Positions 16,464-25,390 of a stretch of 53,776 nucleotides of DNA are shown one piece after another. This stretch comes from Mongoliibacter sp. (GTDB taxonomy: Bacteria; Bacteroidota; Bacteroidia; Cytophagales; Cyclobacteriaceae). Within the stretch, counting starts at the first letter, position 1; the number at the start of each line of letters is the position of its first letter. The translations under genes were made by a program, and so were the position numbers. The notes beneath the pieces were generated by a model. That model was not told the DNA's origin. It made no database searches and worked only from the letters and a program-made list of their open reading frames with translations. The stretch spans positions 1-53,776 of the forward strand of contig NZ_REBN01000151.1 in assembly GCF_007692705.1 (NCBI RefSeq), given 5' to 3'.

Positions 16464-17894
16464 ATGCACACCCAAAAGACCTCCATGATTAAGCATGCTT
16501 TTATCTCTGAAGATTTCCTTTTGGAAAATGAATTTTCCAGAAAATTATATCATGATTATGCTTCCTCCTGCCCTATTATCGATTACCACAATCACCTGCC
16601 ACCTGAAGATATCGCAAGAGACAGAGTTTTTAAAAATCTCTCTCAGGTTTGGTTGGCTGGAGATCATTATAAATGGAGAGCTATGCGTACGCTGGGAGTT
16701 GATGAATCCTATATCACTGGCAATGCAAATGACAAAGATAAATTCCTGAAATGGGCTGAGTCTGTACCGTTCACCTTGAGAAACCCGCTTTATCATTGGA
16801 CTCATCTGGAATTGCTGAGGTATTTTGATGAATTTGAATTACTTGATGGAAAAAGTGGAGAAAGAATTTATGAAGACTGTACTTCAAAAATCAACTCAAA
16901 AGATTACTCAACTTTGGCATTACTGGAAAAAATGAAAGTGGAATCGGTCTGCACCACGGATGATCCTGCAGACAATTTGGAGCATCACATTTCCTTTACA
17001 GAAAGAAATTCTTTTACCAAATTATATCCTGCATTCAGGCCGGATAAATCTTTCGCAATTGAAGACAGTAAGAATTATCCTGCTTACTTACAAAGGCTTG
17101 GAATAGCTGCTGATATAGAAGTAAAAAGCTATTCAGACTTATTGCAGGCTTTAAAATTGAGGATAGAGTTTTTCCACCAAAATGGATGCAGACTATCAGA
17201 TCACGGCCTGGAAAAGATGTTTTATTTTGAGCAAGAAAAATTTAGCCCGGAAAGCATTTTTCAAAAAGCGAAAGATGGGATTGAAGCAAGCGAGGAAGAA
17301 ATAAATTATTTCAAATTCAAGGTACTTTCAGAACTCTGTAAAATGTATCATGCCAAGGGATGGACTCAGCAGTTTCATCTTGGAGCTATGAGGAACAATA
17401 GCAGCCGCAACTTAGCCAAGTTGGGGCCAGATACGGGTTTTGACTCTATTGGAGATTATTCACAAGCAAAAGCCTTATCTGGGTTTTTAAATCACCTGGA
17501 TCAGGAAAACAAACTCTCCAAAACCGTGATTTACAACCTCAATCCATCAGATAATGAAATTTTTGCAAGTATGTGCGGCAATTTCAATGATGGCAGTATC
17601 AGAGGCAAAATACAATTTGGATCAGGCTGGTGGTTCCTGGATCAAAAAGATGGTATGGAAAGACAACTCAACGCCCTATCCAATTTGGGCTTGGTTTCCA
17701 CTTTCGTAGGCATGCTCACTGACTCCAGAAGTTTCCTTTCTTTTCCAAGGCACGAGTATTTTCGAAGGATCCTTTGTAACTTGTTTGGAAGAGATATGAA
17801 AAATGGGGAACTGCCTCAAGATGAAAAATGGGTAGGTAAAATCATTCAGGATATTTGCTACCATAATGCCAAAAACTATTTCAACTTTCCTTAA
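16464..17894 (+). CDS. uxaC: Uronate (glucuronate) isomerase
   Basis: 476 residues, the normal UxaC length. It interconverts D-glucuronate and D-fructuronate (or galacturonate and tagaturonate). Family hallmarks: the N-terminal metal motif DYHNHLPPEDIA, the CTTDDPADN motif and the tail region SFLSFPRHEYFRRILCN. It is cytosolic. It may start seven codons later at ATG 16485. It opens an operon with the SDR gene 11 bp downstream. The GH67 alpha-glucuronidase in the same cluster argues for glucuronate as substrate. Confidence 0.93.
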   Translation: MHTQKTSMIKHAFISEDFLLENEFSRKLYHDYASSCPIIDYHNHLPPEDIARDRVFKNLSQVWLAGDHYKWRAMRTLGVDESYITGNANDKDKFLKWAESVPFTLRNPLYHWTHLELLRYFDEFELLDGKSGERIYEDCTSKINSKDYSTLALLEKMKVESVCTTDDPADNLEHHISFTERNSFTKLYPAFRPDKSFAIEDSKNYPAYLQRLGIAADIEVKSYSDLLQALKLRIEFFHQNGCRLSDHGLEKMFYFEQEKFSPESIFQKAKDGIEASEEEINYFKFKVLSELCKMYHAKGWTQQFHLGAMRNNSSRNLAKLGPDTGFDSIGDYSQAKALSGFLNHLDQENKLSKTVIYNLNPSDNEIFASMCGNFNDGSIRGKIQFGSGWWFLDQKDGMERQLNALSNLGLVSTFVGMLTDSRSFLSFPRHEYFRRILCNLFGRDMKNGELPQDEKWVGKIIQDICYHNAKNYFNFP

Positions 17895-17905
17895 ATCAAC
17901 TAAGA

Positions 17906-18718
17906 ATGTCCTTATTTAAAGTAAAAAATAAAAAAATTGTCATAACAGGTGCAACAGGTGTTTTGGGCGAAACAATTACCAACTACCTAGCCAAAGAAGG
18001 CGCACAGGTAATCATCATTGGAAGAACGCCTTCCAAAGTAGAAAAACTGGTGGATAAAATCAGGACAGCCGGTGGAAATGCTGACGGCTATCTTGCAGAT
18101 GTCACCAAAGAAGATCAAGTAGAAAGAGCTGCCACATTAATCAGAAAACATTTTGGAACTATTGATGTATTGATCAATATGGCTGGTGGAAATGTGTCTG
18201 AAGCAATAGTACAGCCTAATCAGACAATCTATGACCTTTCTATAGAGGCCATGAGAAAGGTGATGGATCTGAATTACCAAGGCACCCTTATTCCGTGTAA
18301 AGTATTCCTCGAACTCATGCTCCCTAAAGGTGAAGGCAATATCATCAACATTTCATCCATGGCTGCAAGTAGGCCAATGACAAGAGTAGCAGGATATGCC
18401 TCGGCAAAGGCTGCTATTGATAACCTGACCAAATGGCTTTCAGTTGAACTTTGTTCAAAACATGGAGAGTTTTTCAGAGTCAATGCAATAGCTCCGGGAT
18501 TCTTCCTGACTGAACAAAATTACAGCCTTTTAAAAGAGAGTAACGGTAATTTGACCCAAAGAGGTGATCAGATCATATCCCATACCCCTATGAAAAGGTT
18601 TGGAGAACCCGAAGACTTACTTGGAACATTGCAGTGGCTTTGCTCTGATGCATCAAAATTTGTAACAGGAACCATTATCCCGGTAGATGGAGGTTTTTCT
18701 GCTTATTCTGGGGTTTAA
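17906..18718 (+). CDS. SDR family D-mannonate oxidoreductase (fructuronate reductase role)
   Basis: 270 residues, classical short-chain dehydrogenase. Cofactor motif TGATGVLG, NMAGG (NNAG equivalent), catalytic Ser in NISSMAA and YASAK, and C-terminal IPVDGGFSAYSGV. It sits exactly where UxuB would be, between uronate isomerase and mannonate dehydratase genes. SDR-type mannonate oxidoreductases that replace the polyol-dehydrogenase-family UxuB are known in Bacteroidota. It should reduce fructuronate to mannonate with NAD(P)H. The assignment rests on context plus the SDR motifs. Confidence 0.85.
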   Translation: MSLFKVKNKKIVITGATGVLGETITNYLAKEGAQVIIIGRTPSKVEKLVDKIRTAGGNADGYLADVTKEDQVERAATLIRKHFGTIDVLINMAGGNVSEAIVQPNQTIYDLSIEAMRKVMDLNYQGTLIPCKVFLELMLPKGEGNIINISSMAASRPMTRVAGYASAKAAIDNLTKWLSVELCSKHGEFFRVNAIAPGFFLTEQNYSLLKESNGNLTQRGDQIISHTPMKRFGEPEDLLGTLQWLCSDASKFVTGTIIPVDGGFSAYSGV

Positions 18719-18764
18719 AAAATCCTATCTAGCCTATATAGTTTTAATGGAATGTTAGGTATAC

Positions 18765-18808
18765 AGAAATACAGTTGAAATACGATAGAAATATAGTTGA
18801 AATAGCTT
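18765..18808 (+). repeat. Two tandem 22-bp repeats
   Basis: AGAAATACAGTTGAAATA at 18765 and AGAAATATAGTTGAAATA at 18787, each followed by four diverged bases. They lie in the 220-bp gap before uxuA. Confidence 0.65.
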
Positions 18809-18834
18809 CACAAGTATGATGCTGAATATTATTT

Positions 18835-18863
18835 CGCTAAACCTGCCTGCCGGTAGGGAGGGG
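18835..18863. repeat. REP-like GC-rich imperfect hairpin
   Basis: CCTGCCTGCC pairs with GGTAGGGAGG (8 of 10 positions), preceded by TTTCGCTAA. It is GC-rich in an AT-rich gap and resembles dispersed CCTGCCTGCCGG repeats in Bacteroidota genomes (from memory). Confidence 0.45.
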
Positions 18864-18876
18864 CATATATCTATGT

Positions 18877-18926
18877 ATATCGCGAAGCATGTATCATTTG
18901 AATATCGCTAAGCTTATATCATTTAA
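18877..18926 (+). repeat. Two tandem 25-bp repeats in the uxuA leader
   Basis: Units 18877-18901 and 18902-18926 match at 21 of 25 bases; the core reads ATATCGCnAAGC followed by TATCATTT. They end 13 bp before the uxuA ATG, so they lie in the leader and may be transcribed. Confidence 0.75.
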
Positions 18927-18938
18927 ATACATATAACC

Positions 18939-20117
18939 ATGACTTTTAGAATGAAACAGACCATGCGTTGGTATGGTCCCAAAGACCCTGTAAGTCTTGC
19001 GTATATTTCGCAGGCAGGAGCCACGGGGATCGTATCCGCACTCCATCAGATCCCTAATGGTGAAGTTTGGCCCCTTGAGGAAATCAAAAATAGAAAATCC
19101 CTGATCGAATCAGCGGGTTTATCCTGGGATGTGGTAGAATCTGTGCCCGTGCACGAAAAGATCAAAACCCGATCCGGGAATTTTAGGGAATTGATAGAAA
19201 ATTATAAGCAAAGCATCAAGAATCTAGCTACTGAGGGAGTATTCAGAATCTGCTACAACTTTATGCCTATTTTAGACTGGACGAGAACCGAATTGGCCCA
19301 TACCCTACCCAATGGCGCAAAAGCCTTAAGGTTTGTCAAAAAGGAAGTTACGGCATTCGACTTATACATTCTTCAAAGAGAGGAAGCAGAAAAGGATTAT
19401 AGTCCGGAGGAAATACACGCCGCCAAGAATTTTTTTGAGAATGCTTCTAAAGCTGATATCCAAAGAGTTCAGGACAATATTCTCAAAGGACTTCCGGGCT
19501 CTGAGGAAGGCTATACTTTGGAACAGTTTAAAGCTGCATTGGCTACCTATAAAGAAATAGGCAGAGAACAGCTCGCAGAAAATTTAAGGCTATTTCTGGA
19601 AGAAATCATTCCTGTAGCTCAGGAAAATGGTGTCTTTATGGCTATCCATCCCGATGATCCACCATTTGATATTTTTGGATTGCCAAGAGTAGTCTCCACT
19701 GCCGCAGACATGAAAAGGATTATAGGAGATAATGATAACAGGCACAATGGTTTTACATTTTGTACCGGTTCGTATGGAGTAAGAGAGGATAATGATTTGA
19801 TTGCCATGGTCAGGGAATTTGGAAGGTATATCCACTTTATTCATTTAAGATCTACCAGGCGTGATCAGGAAGGAAACTTTTTTGAAGACAATCATTTGGA
19901 TGGAAATGTCCTTATGGAAGCCGTTATTGCTGAAATTCTGAAGATTCAAAAGCAGAGAAAAGTCTCTATCCCAATGCGTCCCGACCATGGACATCAGATG
20001 CTTGATGACCTGGATAAACCCATCATCAACCCTGGTTATACTGCGATAGGTCGACTCAAAGGTTTAGCAGAAATCCGAGGTGTTGAGGCAGGCCTGATTT
20101 GGGCAGGAATAGTTTGA
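18939..20117 (+). CDS. uxuA: Mannonate dehydratase
   Basis: 392 residues, full length. It dehydrates D-mannonate to 2-keto-3-deoxy-D-gluconate. The N-terminus [30 protein letters not shown] and [12 protein letters not shown] are family signatures; the metal-binding region includes [14 protein letters not shown] and [11 protein letters not shown] 18939 has the A-rich upstream context usual here; ATG 18951 would fit the E. coli N-terminus better. It is separated from the SDR gene by 220 bp of repeats and ends at a strong terminator. The downstream KDG kinase and aldolase are not in the window. Confidence 0.94.
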   Translation: MTFRMKQTMRWYGPKDPVSLAYISQAGATGIVSALHQIPNGEVWPLEEIKNRKSLIESAGLSWDVVESVPVHEKIKTRSGNFRELIENYKQSIKNLATEGVFRICYNFMPILDWTRTELAHTLPNGAKALRFVKKEVTAFDLYILQREEAEKDYSPEEIHAAKNFFENASKADIQRVQDNILKGLPGSEEGYTLEQFKAALATYKEIGREQLAENLRLFLEEIIPVAQENGVFMAIHPDDPPFDIFGLPRVVSTAADMKRIIGDNDNRHNGFTFCTGSYGVREDNDLIAMVREFGRYIHFIHLRSTRRDQEGNFFEDNHLDGNVLMEAVIAEILKIQKQRKVSIPMRPDHGHQMLDDLDKPIINPGYTAIGRLKGLAEIRGVEAGLIWAGIV

Positions 20118-20142
20118 TATTCTTTGATATCAATCCTGTTTT

Positions 20143-20182
20143 AAGTCCTGAGCGTTTTTTTGAAATGCTCAGGACTTTTTAT
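20143..20182 (+). terminator. Intrinsic terminator after uxuA
   Basis: Perfect 11-bp stem AAGTCCTGAGC (20143-20153) with GCTCAGGACTT (20167-20177), then a T-rich tract. Confidence 0.9.
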
Positions 20183-20220
20183 TTATTTTTTTCCCTTAAC
20201 AATATTTTATTCATGTATTT

Positions 20221-20228
20221 TAATTTTG
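20221..20228 (+). promoter_or_regulatory. Bacteroidota-type -7 element before the GH43 gene
   Basis: TAATTTTG matches TAnnTTTG. No clear -33 box is seen. The LacI-type operator starts at its last two bases, which would place a bound repressor over the start site. Confidence 0.45.
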
Positions 20229-20240
20229 AAACCGATTTCA
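20227..20240. promoter_or_regulatory. LacI-type operator before the GH43 gene
   Basis: TGAAACCGATTTCA, palindromic except at the two bases flanking the central CG. It overlaps the -7 element and lies 47 bp before the ATG. The LacI gene at 21470, downstream of GH43, is the likely regulator. Confidence 0.65.
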
Positions 20241-20287
20241 ATTTTTCTAAATTAGTTTTTCCAAAATAAAATAATAAATCTAAACCT

Positions 20288-21388
20288 ATGAATCTTAAAA
20301 TCATCCTAACTCCCTTGATATTGGCATGTGGAGTCTTGCTTTTATCCTCATGTAGCGAAAAAACCTCTACCAGTGAAGAAGTTGAAAACCAGGAAGGTGT
20401 CAGCAATTACCTTTCAAAACCTTTGGTTTCCCATATCTACACAGCGGACCCATCTGCACATGTTTTTAATGGGAAAATTTATATTTATCCATCGCATGAT
20501 GAAGAATCAGAAATTAAACAAGATGACTCAGGTGCCCATTTTAACATGAGAAATTACCATGTATTTTCTATGGAATCCATTGATGCGGAGCCCGTAGACC
20601 ATGGTGTTATTCTGGATATAGATGATGTGCCTTGGGCAAAAAGACAAATGTGGGCTCCTGATGCCGCAGAGAAAGACGGTAAATATTATTTCTACTTTCC
20701 CGCTAAAGATCATGATGATATTTTTAGAATAGGTGTGGCGGTAGCTGATAAGCCTGAAGGACCTTTCAAAGCAGAAGCAGAACCCATCAAGGGAAGTTAC
20801 AGTATGGATCCGGCAGTCTTTCAAGATGGAAAAGATTATTATATGTACTGGGGTGGAATTTGGGGCGGTCAACTTCAAAAATGGAGAACAGGAAAATATA
20901 TTTCTACAGGAGACAGACCATATGACGATGAGCCCGCAGATGATGAACCTGCCATTGCACCCGTGATTGCCAAAATGAGTGAGGATATGCTGCAGTTTGG
21001 TGAAGAACCAAAGCAGATTTCAATTTTGGATAAAGATGGTTCTCCAATCCTAGCTGGTGATCATGAAAGAAGATTTTTCGAAGCTGCTTGGGTTCATAAG
21101 CACGATGGCAAATACTATTTCTCCTACTCTACCGGAGATACCCACAATATCGCTTATGCCATTGGCGATTCTCCCTATGGTCCATTTACTTACCAAGGTG
21201 TAGTGCTTAAACCTGTTGAAGGTTGGACCAACCACCATTCCATTGTTAAGGTAGATGATAAGTGGTATATTTTCTATCATGACACGGAGCTTTCAGGAGA
21301 AACCCATCTCAGAAATATCAAAATGGCTGAATTGACCCATAACCCTGATGGAACTATACAAACCATAGATCCAATGAAAAAACCTTAA
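20288..21388 (+). CDS. Glycoside hydrolase family 43 lipoprotein
   Basis: 366 residues. The lipobox SSC places the lipidated Cys at residue 22. A single five-bladed propeller follows with the GH43 triad: probable base Asp54 in YTADPSAHV, pKa-tuning Asp174 in SMDPAVF and acid Glu265 in RFFEAAW. GH43 enzymes are inverting beta-xylosidases or alpha-L-arabinofuranosidases. Beside GH67 and uronate catabolism, a role on decorated xylo-oligosaccharides at the cell surface or in the periplasm is likely. It has its own promoter and terminator. Confidence 0.92.
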   Translation: MNLKIILTPLILACGVLLLSSCSEKTSTSEEVENQEGVSNYLSKPLVSHIYTADPSAHVFNGKIYIYPSHDEESEIKQDDSGAHFNMRNYHVFSMESIDAEPVDHGVILDIDDVPWAKRQMWAPDAAEKDGKYYFYFPAKDHDDIFRIGVAVADKPEGPFKAEAEPIKGSYSMDPAVFQDGKDYYMYWGGIWGGQLQKWRTGKYISTGDRPYDDEPADDEPAIAPVIAKMSEDMLQFGEEPKQISILDKDGSPILAGDHERRFFEAAWVHKHDGKYYFSYSTGDTHNIAYAIGDSPYGPFTYQGVVLKPVEGWTNHHSIVKVDDKWYIFYHDTELSGETHLRNIKMAELTHNPDGTIQTIDPMKKP

Positions 21389-21418
21389 TCATATTTAATC
21401 ATTACCTATTAAACCATG

Positions 21419-21447
21419 AAAACGGCCTCTTTGCGGAGGTCGTTTTT
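21419..21447 (+). terminator. Intrinsic terminator after GH43
   Basis: A 12-bp stem (two G-T pairs), AAAACGGCCTCT with GGAGGTCGTTTT, loop TTGC, then T. It lies inside the 5' extension of the next open frame and therefore argues for the LacI start at 21470. Confidence 0.85.
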
Positions 21448-21469
21448 AAAGCTTAATATCATACTGCTT

Positions 21470-22495
21470 ATGGATAAGGAAATAACTATTTATGATATAG
21501 CCAAGGATCTGGGGGTTTCACCAACTACGGTTAGCCGTGCACTCAATAATAATCCAGCAGTCAACGAGAAGACGAGAAAAAAAATCTTCCAAGCAGCCCT
21601 TGATATGGGCTATCAATCCAATGTATTTGCGTCCAATCTAAGAAGCAAAAGAACCAATAATATAGGGGTGATTGTTCCCAGGCTGAATAGTTCTTTTCAA
21701 TCTGATGTAATTGCAGGAATGGAAAAGGTAGCAAATAATGCAGGGTTTAACCTGATCATTTCCCAATCTCTAGAATCAAAGGAAAAGGAAATAGCCAACA
21801 CCATTACCATGTTCAACAGCCGGGTAGACGGTCTATTAGTATCATTAGCCAGCAACACAGAGAGTTTAGATCATTTTGCTCCTTTTATTAAAAAAAATAT
21901 TCCTCTGATATTTTATGACAGGATAGGAAACTTCGGGGATATTTTCGGCGTGACCATTGATAATCTGAATGCTGCCTACGAAGCCACAAATCATTTGATT
22001 GACCAAGGTTGCAGGAAAATTGTGCATGTCTTGGGAAATATTAAAGCCAATGTATATCGTGATAGGCTGAATGGATACAAATCTGCCCTTTTAGATAATG
22101 GGCTTGAGTACGAAGAAAAGTTAATCTTTCATTCTGATCTCAATGAAGAAGCAGGAGCAGAAATCATTCAAAAAATCAAAAAATTAGCCTTACCTATCGA
22201 CGGACTTTTTGTCTCCAACGATGCTTGTGCTGCCAGTTGTATTCAGCAATTGAAATTGGAAGGTTATAGAATACCAGAAGATATTGCTGTAGTGGGATTC
22301 AACAACGACGCGATTTCCAGATTGGTGGAGCCTAATATTACAACTATCAATTACCCAGGATATGAGATGGGAGAAATTGCGATGCAAAACCTCATCGATC
22401 ATCTTGATCAAAAATCAGAAAGCAGGTTGAAAAATACCCATAAAATCACCCTCAGATCAGAATTATTTATTCGTGAATCATCAAAACTAAAATGA
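21470..22495 (+). CDS. LacI-family transcriptional regulator (second)
   Basis: 341 residues from ATG 21470 (MDKEITIYDIAKDLGVSPTT). An earlier ATG at 21416 is rejected because a terminator hairpin lies between the two. The HTH recognition helix is SPTTVSRALNN and the effector domain is complete (IGVIVPRLNSSFQSDVIAGM). It lies between the GH43 and GH67 genes, 28 bp before the latter and on the same strand, so it is probably co-transcribed with GH67. Its likely target is the operator at 20227, possibly also that at 12337. Confidence 0.88.
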   Translation: MDKEITIYDIAKDLGVSPTTVSRALNNNPAVNEKTRKKIFQAALDMGYQSNVFASNLRSKRTNNIGVIVPRLNSSFQSDVIAGMEKVANNAGFNLIISQSLESKEKEIANTITMFNSRVDGLLVSLASNTESLDHFAPFIKKNIPLIFYDRIGNFGDIFGVTIDNLNAAYEATNHLIDQGCRKIVHVLGNIKANVYRDRLNGYKSALLDNGLEYEEKLIFHSDLNEEAGAEIIQKIKKLALPIDGLFVSNDACAASCIQQLKLEGYRIPEDIAVVGFNNDAISRLVEPNITTINYPGYEMGEIAMQNLIDHLDQKSESRLKNTHKITLRSELFIRESSKLK

Positions 22496-22523
22496 ACTCA
22501 AGCCATTAAACCTATAATCCAAC

Positions 22524-24641
22524 ATGATCAGAGCTCTTCTCACATCGATAGCCTTGTTTTGCATTCCAATGCTATTGTCTGCCAACGATGGCTACAAACT
22601 TTGGCTTCAGTATTATCCTATAGAAAACCCACAAGCTTGGCAGGAAAATGTACTGAAACAGGTTAGCATTGATGGCAATAATGAAACCATCACCATCATC
22701 AAAAATGAGTTGGAAGTTGCATCACAGGGATTCTTTAGTACAAAACCATTATTTGTAAAGGAAAATCCAAGCCTTTTGATTGCCTTAAGAGAACAACTCC
22801 CATCTTCTCTGTCACAGTCAGCTTCAAAGGATTTGGGAACAGAGGGTTACCATATTTATTCTAAAAATGGTCAAACAGTAATTACAGCAAATAGCAAATT
22901 TGGTCTTCTTTATGGGACTTTCAGGCTACTTCAGGAAATACAAAAACAGGAGATAATCTCCGAAACGGGAATTGTAGAGATCCCAAAAGTTAAACACCGT
23001 GTTCTTAACCACTGGGATAATCTCAACAGAACAGTTGAAAGAGGCTATTCAGGTTTCAGTATTTGGAATTGGCACAGGCTTCCCAGACACATTGACCAAC
23101 AATATCTGGATTATGCGCGTGCTAACGCTTCATTAGGCATCAATGGAACATCGGTTACGAATGTAAATGCCAATGCTTTGGTTTTGACCCCCTATTACCT
23201 GGAAAAAGTACAGGCACTTGCAGATGCTTTTCGGCCTTACGGTATTAAATTGTACATCACTGCAAGATTTTCATCTCCCATGGAAATTGGAGGATTAGAA
23301 ACAGCTGACCCTCTCAACAAAGAAGTACAGGATTGGTGGAAAGACAAAACCAAAGAAATCTATGAATACATCCCCGACTTCGGTGGGTTTCTGGTAAAAG
23401 CCGACTCAGAAGGTCAGCCCGGACCACATAACTATGGCAGGACACAAGCAGAAGGCGCCAATATGTTGGCAGATGCAGTAAAACCTTTTGGGGGAATAGT
23501 CATGTGGAGGGCTTTCGTCTACAGCGAAAAAACTCCTGATGACAGACACAAGCAGGCTTACAATGAATTTGTACCCTTAGATGGTAAATTCAGAGATAAT
23601 GTGATCGTGCAGGTAAAAAACGGGGCAATTGATTTTCAACCAAGAGAACCTTTTCACCCATTGTTTGGCGCTATGCCAAAGACACCTTTGATGATGGAGT
23701 TTCAGATTACTCAAGAGTATTTGGGTCATGATACTCATTTGGCCTTTTTGGCGCCTATGTATGAGGAAGTGCTAAAACAAGATACTTATATCAATGGAAA
23801 AGGATCAGAAGTTGCTAAAGTGATTGATGGAAGCCTGCATGACTACTCTTTTACAGGTATGGCTGGAGTTGCCAATATAGGAACAGACAGAAACTGGACT
23901 GGACACCATTTTCATCAAGCCAATTGGTATGCCTATGGCAAACTCGCCTGGAATCCTTGGGGAAATTCAGGTGAAATCGCTGAAGATTGGATCAAACTCA
24001 CTTTTACAAACCAAAAAGAGTTTGTAGATCCAATTAAGAAAATGATGCTCAATTCACATGAAATGGTTGTGAATTACATGACACCTTTGGGCATTCATCA
24101 TATTATGGCTAGAAGTCATCATTATGGTCCAGGTCCATGGGTGACGGGCGGAGAAAGGTCAGATTGGACATCTACTTATTACCACAATGCAAGTGAAAGT
24201 GGGATGGGCTTTGACAGAACCCAAACAGGAAGTAATGCCCTGGAACAGTATTCCACTCAGCTTCAGGAAGAATGGGGTGACTTGAATTCAATTCCCAACA
24301 AATATTTGCTTTGGTTCCATCATCTGCCCTGGGATTATCAGATGAATTCAGGGAATATACTTTGGGACGAAATTGCCTTTCACTATCAAAAGGGTGTGAA
24401 TGAAGCCAGAGAAAACGTTAAAATCTGGAAAGACCTTCAAAAGCATGTGGATAGATTCCGCTTTGAGCACGTGCTCTCATTTTTAGAAATACAAGCTGAA
24501 GAAGCTGAGTGGTGGCGAGATGCTGTCTTATTATATTTTGGACAGTATTCTGGACTGCCATTACCAGAAGGTGTGGAAGCTCCTAAACATGATTTGGAGT
24601 ATTACATGAATATCGAGCACAAATTTGTTCCAGGAATATGA
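22524..24641 (+). CDS. aguA: Alpha-glucuronidase, glycoside hydrolase family 67
   Basis: 705 residues, full length, with a Sec signal peptide (MIRALLTSIALFCIPMLLSA). It removes (4-O-methyl)glucuronate from the non-reducing end of xylo-oligosaccharides. The order of domains is an N-terminal beta domain, a TIM barrel and a helical C-terminal domain. Probable catalytic carboxylates are Glu296 in KADSEGQPG, Asp370 in GAIDFQPREP and Glu392 in MMEFQITQEY, with spacing like characterised GH67 enzymes. Its product feeds the uxaC-SDR-uxuA route encoded just upstream. Export implies periplasmic action. Confidence 0.95.
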   Translation: MIRALLTSIALFCIPMLLSANDGYKLWLQYYPIENPQAWQENVLKQVSIDGNNETITIIKNELEVASQGFFSTKPLFVKENPSLLIALREQLPSSLSQSASKDLGTEGYHIYSKNGQTVITANSKFGLLYGTFRLLQEIQKQEIISETGIVEIPKVKHRVLNHWDNLNRTVERGYSGFSIWNWHRLPRHIDQQYLDYARANASLGINGTSVTNVNANALVLTPYYLEKVQALADAFRPYGIKLYITARFSSPMEIGGLETADPLNKEVQDWWKDKTKEIYEYIPDFGGFLVKADSEGQPGPHNYGRTQAEGANMLADAVKPFGGIVMWRAFVYSEKTPDDRHKQAYNEFVPLDGKFRDNVIVQVKNGAIDFQPREPFHPLFGAMPKTPLMMEFQITQEYLGHDTHLAFLAPMYEEVLKQDTYINGKGSEVAKVIDGSLHDYSFTGMAGVANIGTDRNWTGHHFHQANWYAYGKLAWNPWGNSGEIAEDWIKLTFTNQKEFVDPIKKMMLNSHEMVVNYMTPLGIHHIMARSHHYGPGPWVTGGERSDWTSTYYHNASESGMGFDRTQTGSNALEQYSTQLQEEWGDLNSIPNKYLLWFHHLPWDYQMNSGNILWDEIAFHYQKGVNEARENVKIWKDLQKHVDRFRFEHVLSFLEIQAEEAEWWRDAVLLYFGQYSGLPLPEGVEAPKHDLEYYMNIEHKFVPGI

Positions 24642-24648
24642 GCATTAC

Positions 24649-24679
24649 AAAAAGGAAGGCTAAATTAGTCTTCCTTTTC
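24649..24679. terminator. Bidirectional terminator between GH67 and LytTR genes
   Basis: AAAAGGAAG (24650-24658) pairs with CTTCCTTTT (24670-24678); inner bases extend the stem. A and T tracts on both sides serve the two convergent genes. Confidence 0.85.
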
Positions 24680-25389
24680 TATTCTCCAGTCAATTCCCGA
24701 ATGATTTCGTTCCTTCTGCTTCTGGACAAAGGCACTTTGCTTTTACCCATATCTATCTCATTTCCAATGATTCCCTGTACTTTTCTTTTTGAGATGATAT
24801 AAGTCTTATGGATCCTAATAAACTCAGATGTAGGAAGACTTTCCTCCATACTTTTCATCGTCATCAGCGTAATCAACCTTTCGTTTTCAGTGTGAATTGC
24901 AATATAATTTTCCATACCCTCTATATAAAAAATATCTACTAGATTGACTCTTTTAAGCATGTAATCTACTTTGATATAGATATGATCCTTGGATGAGAGC
25001 TCCGCGGTTTCAGCACTTTGATTAACTTTCAGACTAAAAATATCACTGGCCTTATTCACTGCTTTTAAGAATCTTTCAAAAGGATAAGGTTTGACCAAAT
25101 AATCGACCACATCCAACTCAAAGCCTTGTAAAGCATAATTGGGATAGGCAGTGGTCAAAATAACCAAGGGAGGAGTTTTAAGAGATTTGAGAAAATCCAA
25201 ACCATTTACTTTAGGCATTTGTATATCCAAAAACATCAAATCAGGCTTTAATTCCTGAAGCTTCTCATTTGCTTCCAAAGCATTTTCACAGACTGCAGAA
25301 AGCTCAATATTTTCTATTTCTCTGATATAGCTTTTCAGACCTTCTCTTGCCAGAGGCTCATCCTCTACAATAATAGTTTTGATCTTCAT
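24679..25389 (-). CDS. LytTR-family response regulator
   Basis: 236 residues: receiver domain with phospho-acceptor Asp55 (FLDIQMPKVNG), acidic pocket VEDE and conserved Lys in YLVKPYPFERF, then a C-terminal LytTR DNA-binding domain (about 135-236; RIHKTYIISKRKV). It starts 1 bp after the LytS stop, so the two proteins form a cognate pair. Targets are unknown; LytTR proteins bind pairs of direct repeats, and I could not recognise one confidently here. Confidence 0.93.
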   Translation of the reverse strand: MKIKTIIVEDEPLAREGLKSYIREIENIELSAVCENALEANEKLQELKPDLMFLDIQMPKVNGLDFLKSLKTPPLVILTTAYPNYALQGFELDVVDYLVKPYPFERFLKAVNKASDIFSLKVNQSAETAELSSKDHIYIKVDYMLKRVNLVDIFYIEGMENYIAIHTENERLITLMTMKSMEESLPTSEFIRIHKTYIISKRKVQGIIGNEIDMGKSKVPLSRSRRNEIIRELTGE

Positions 25390-25390
25390 G

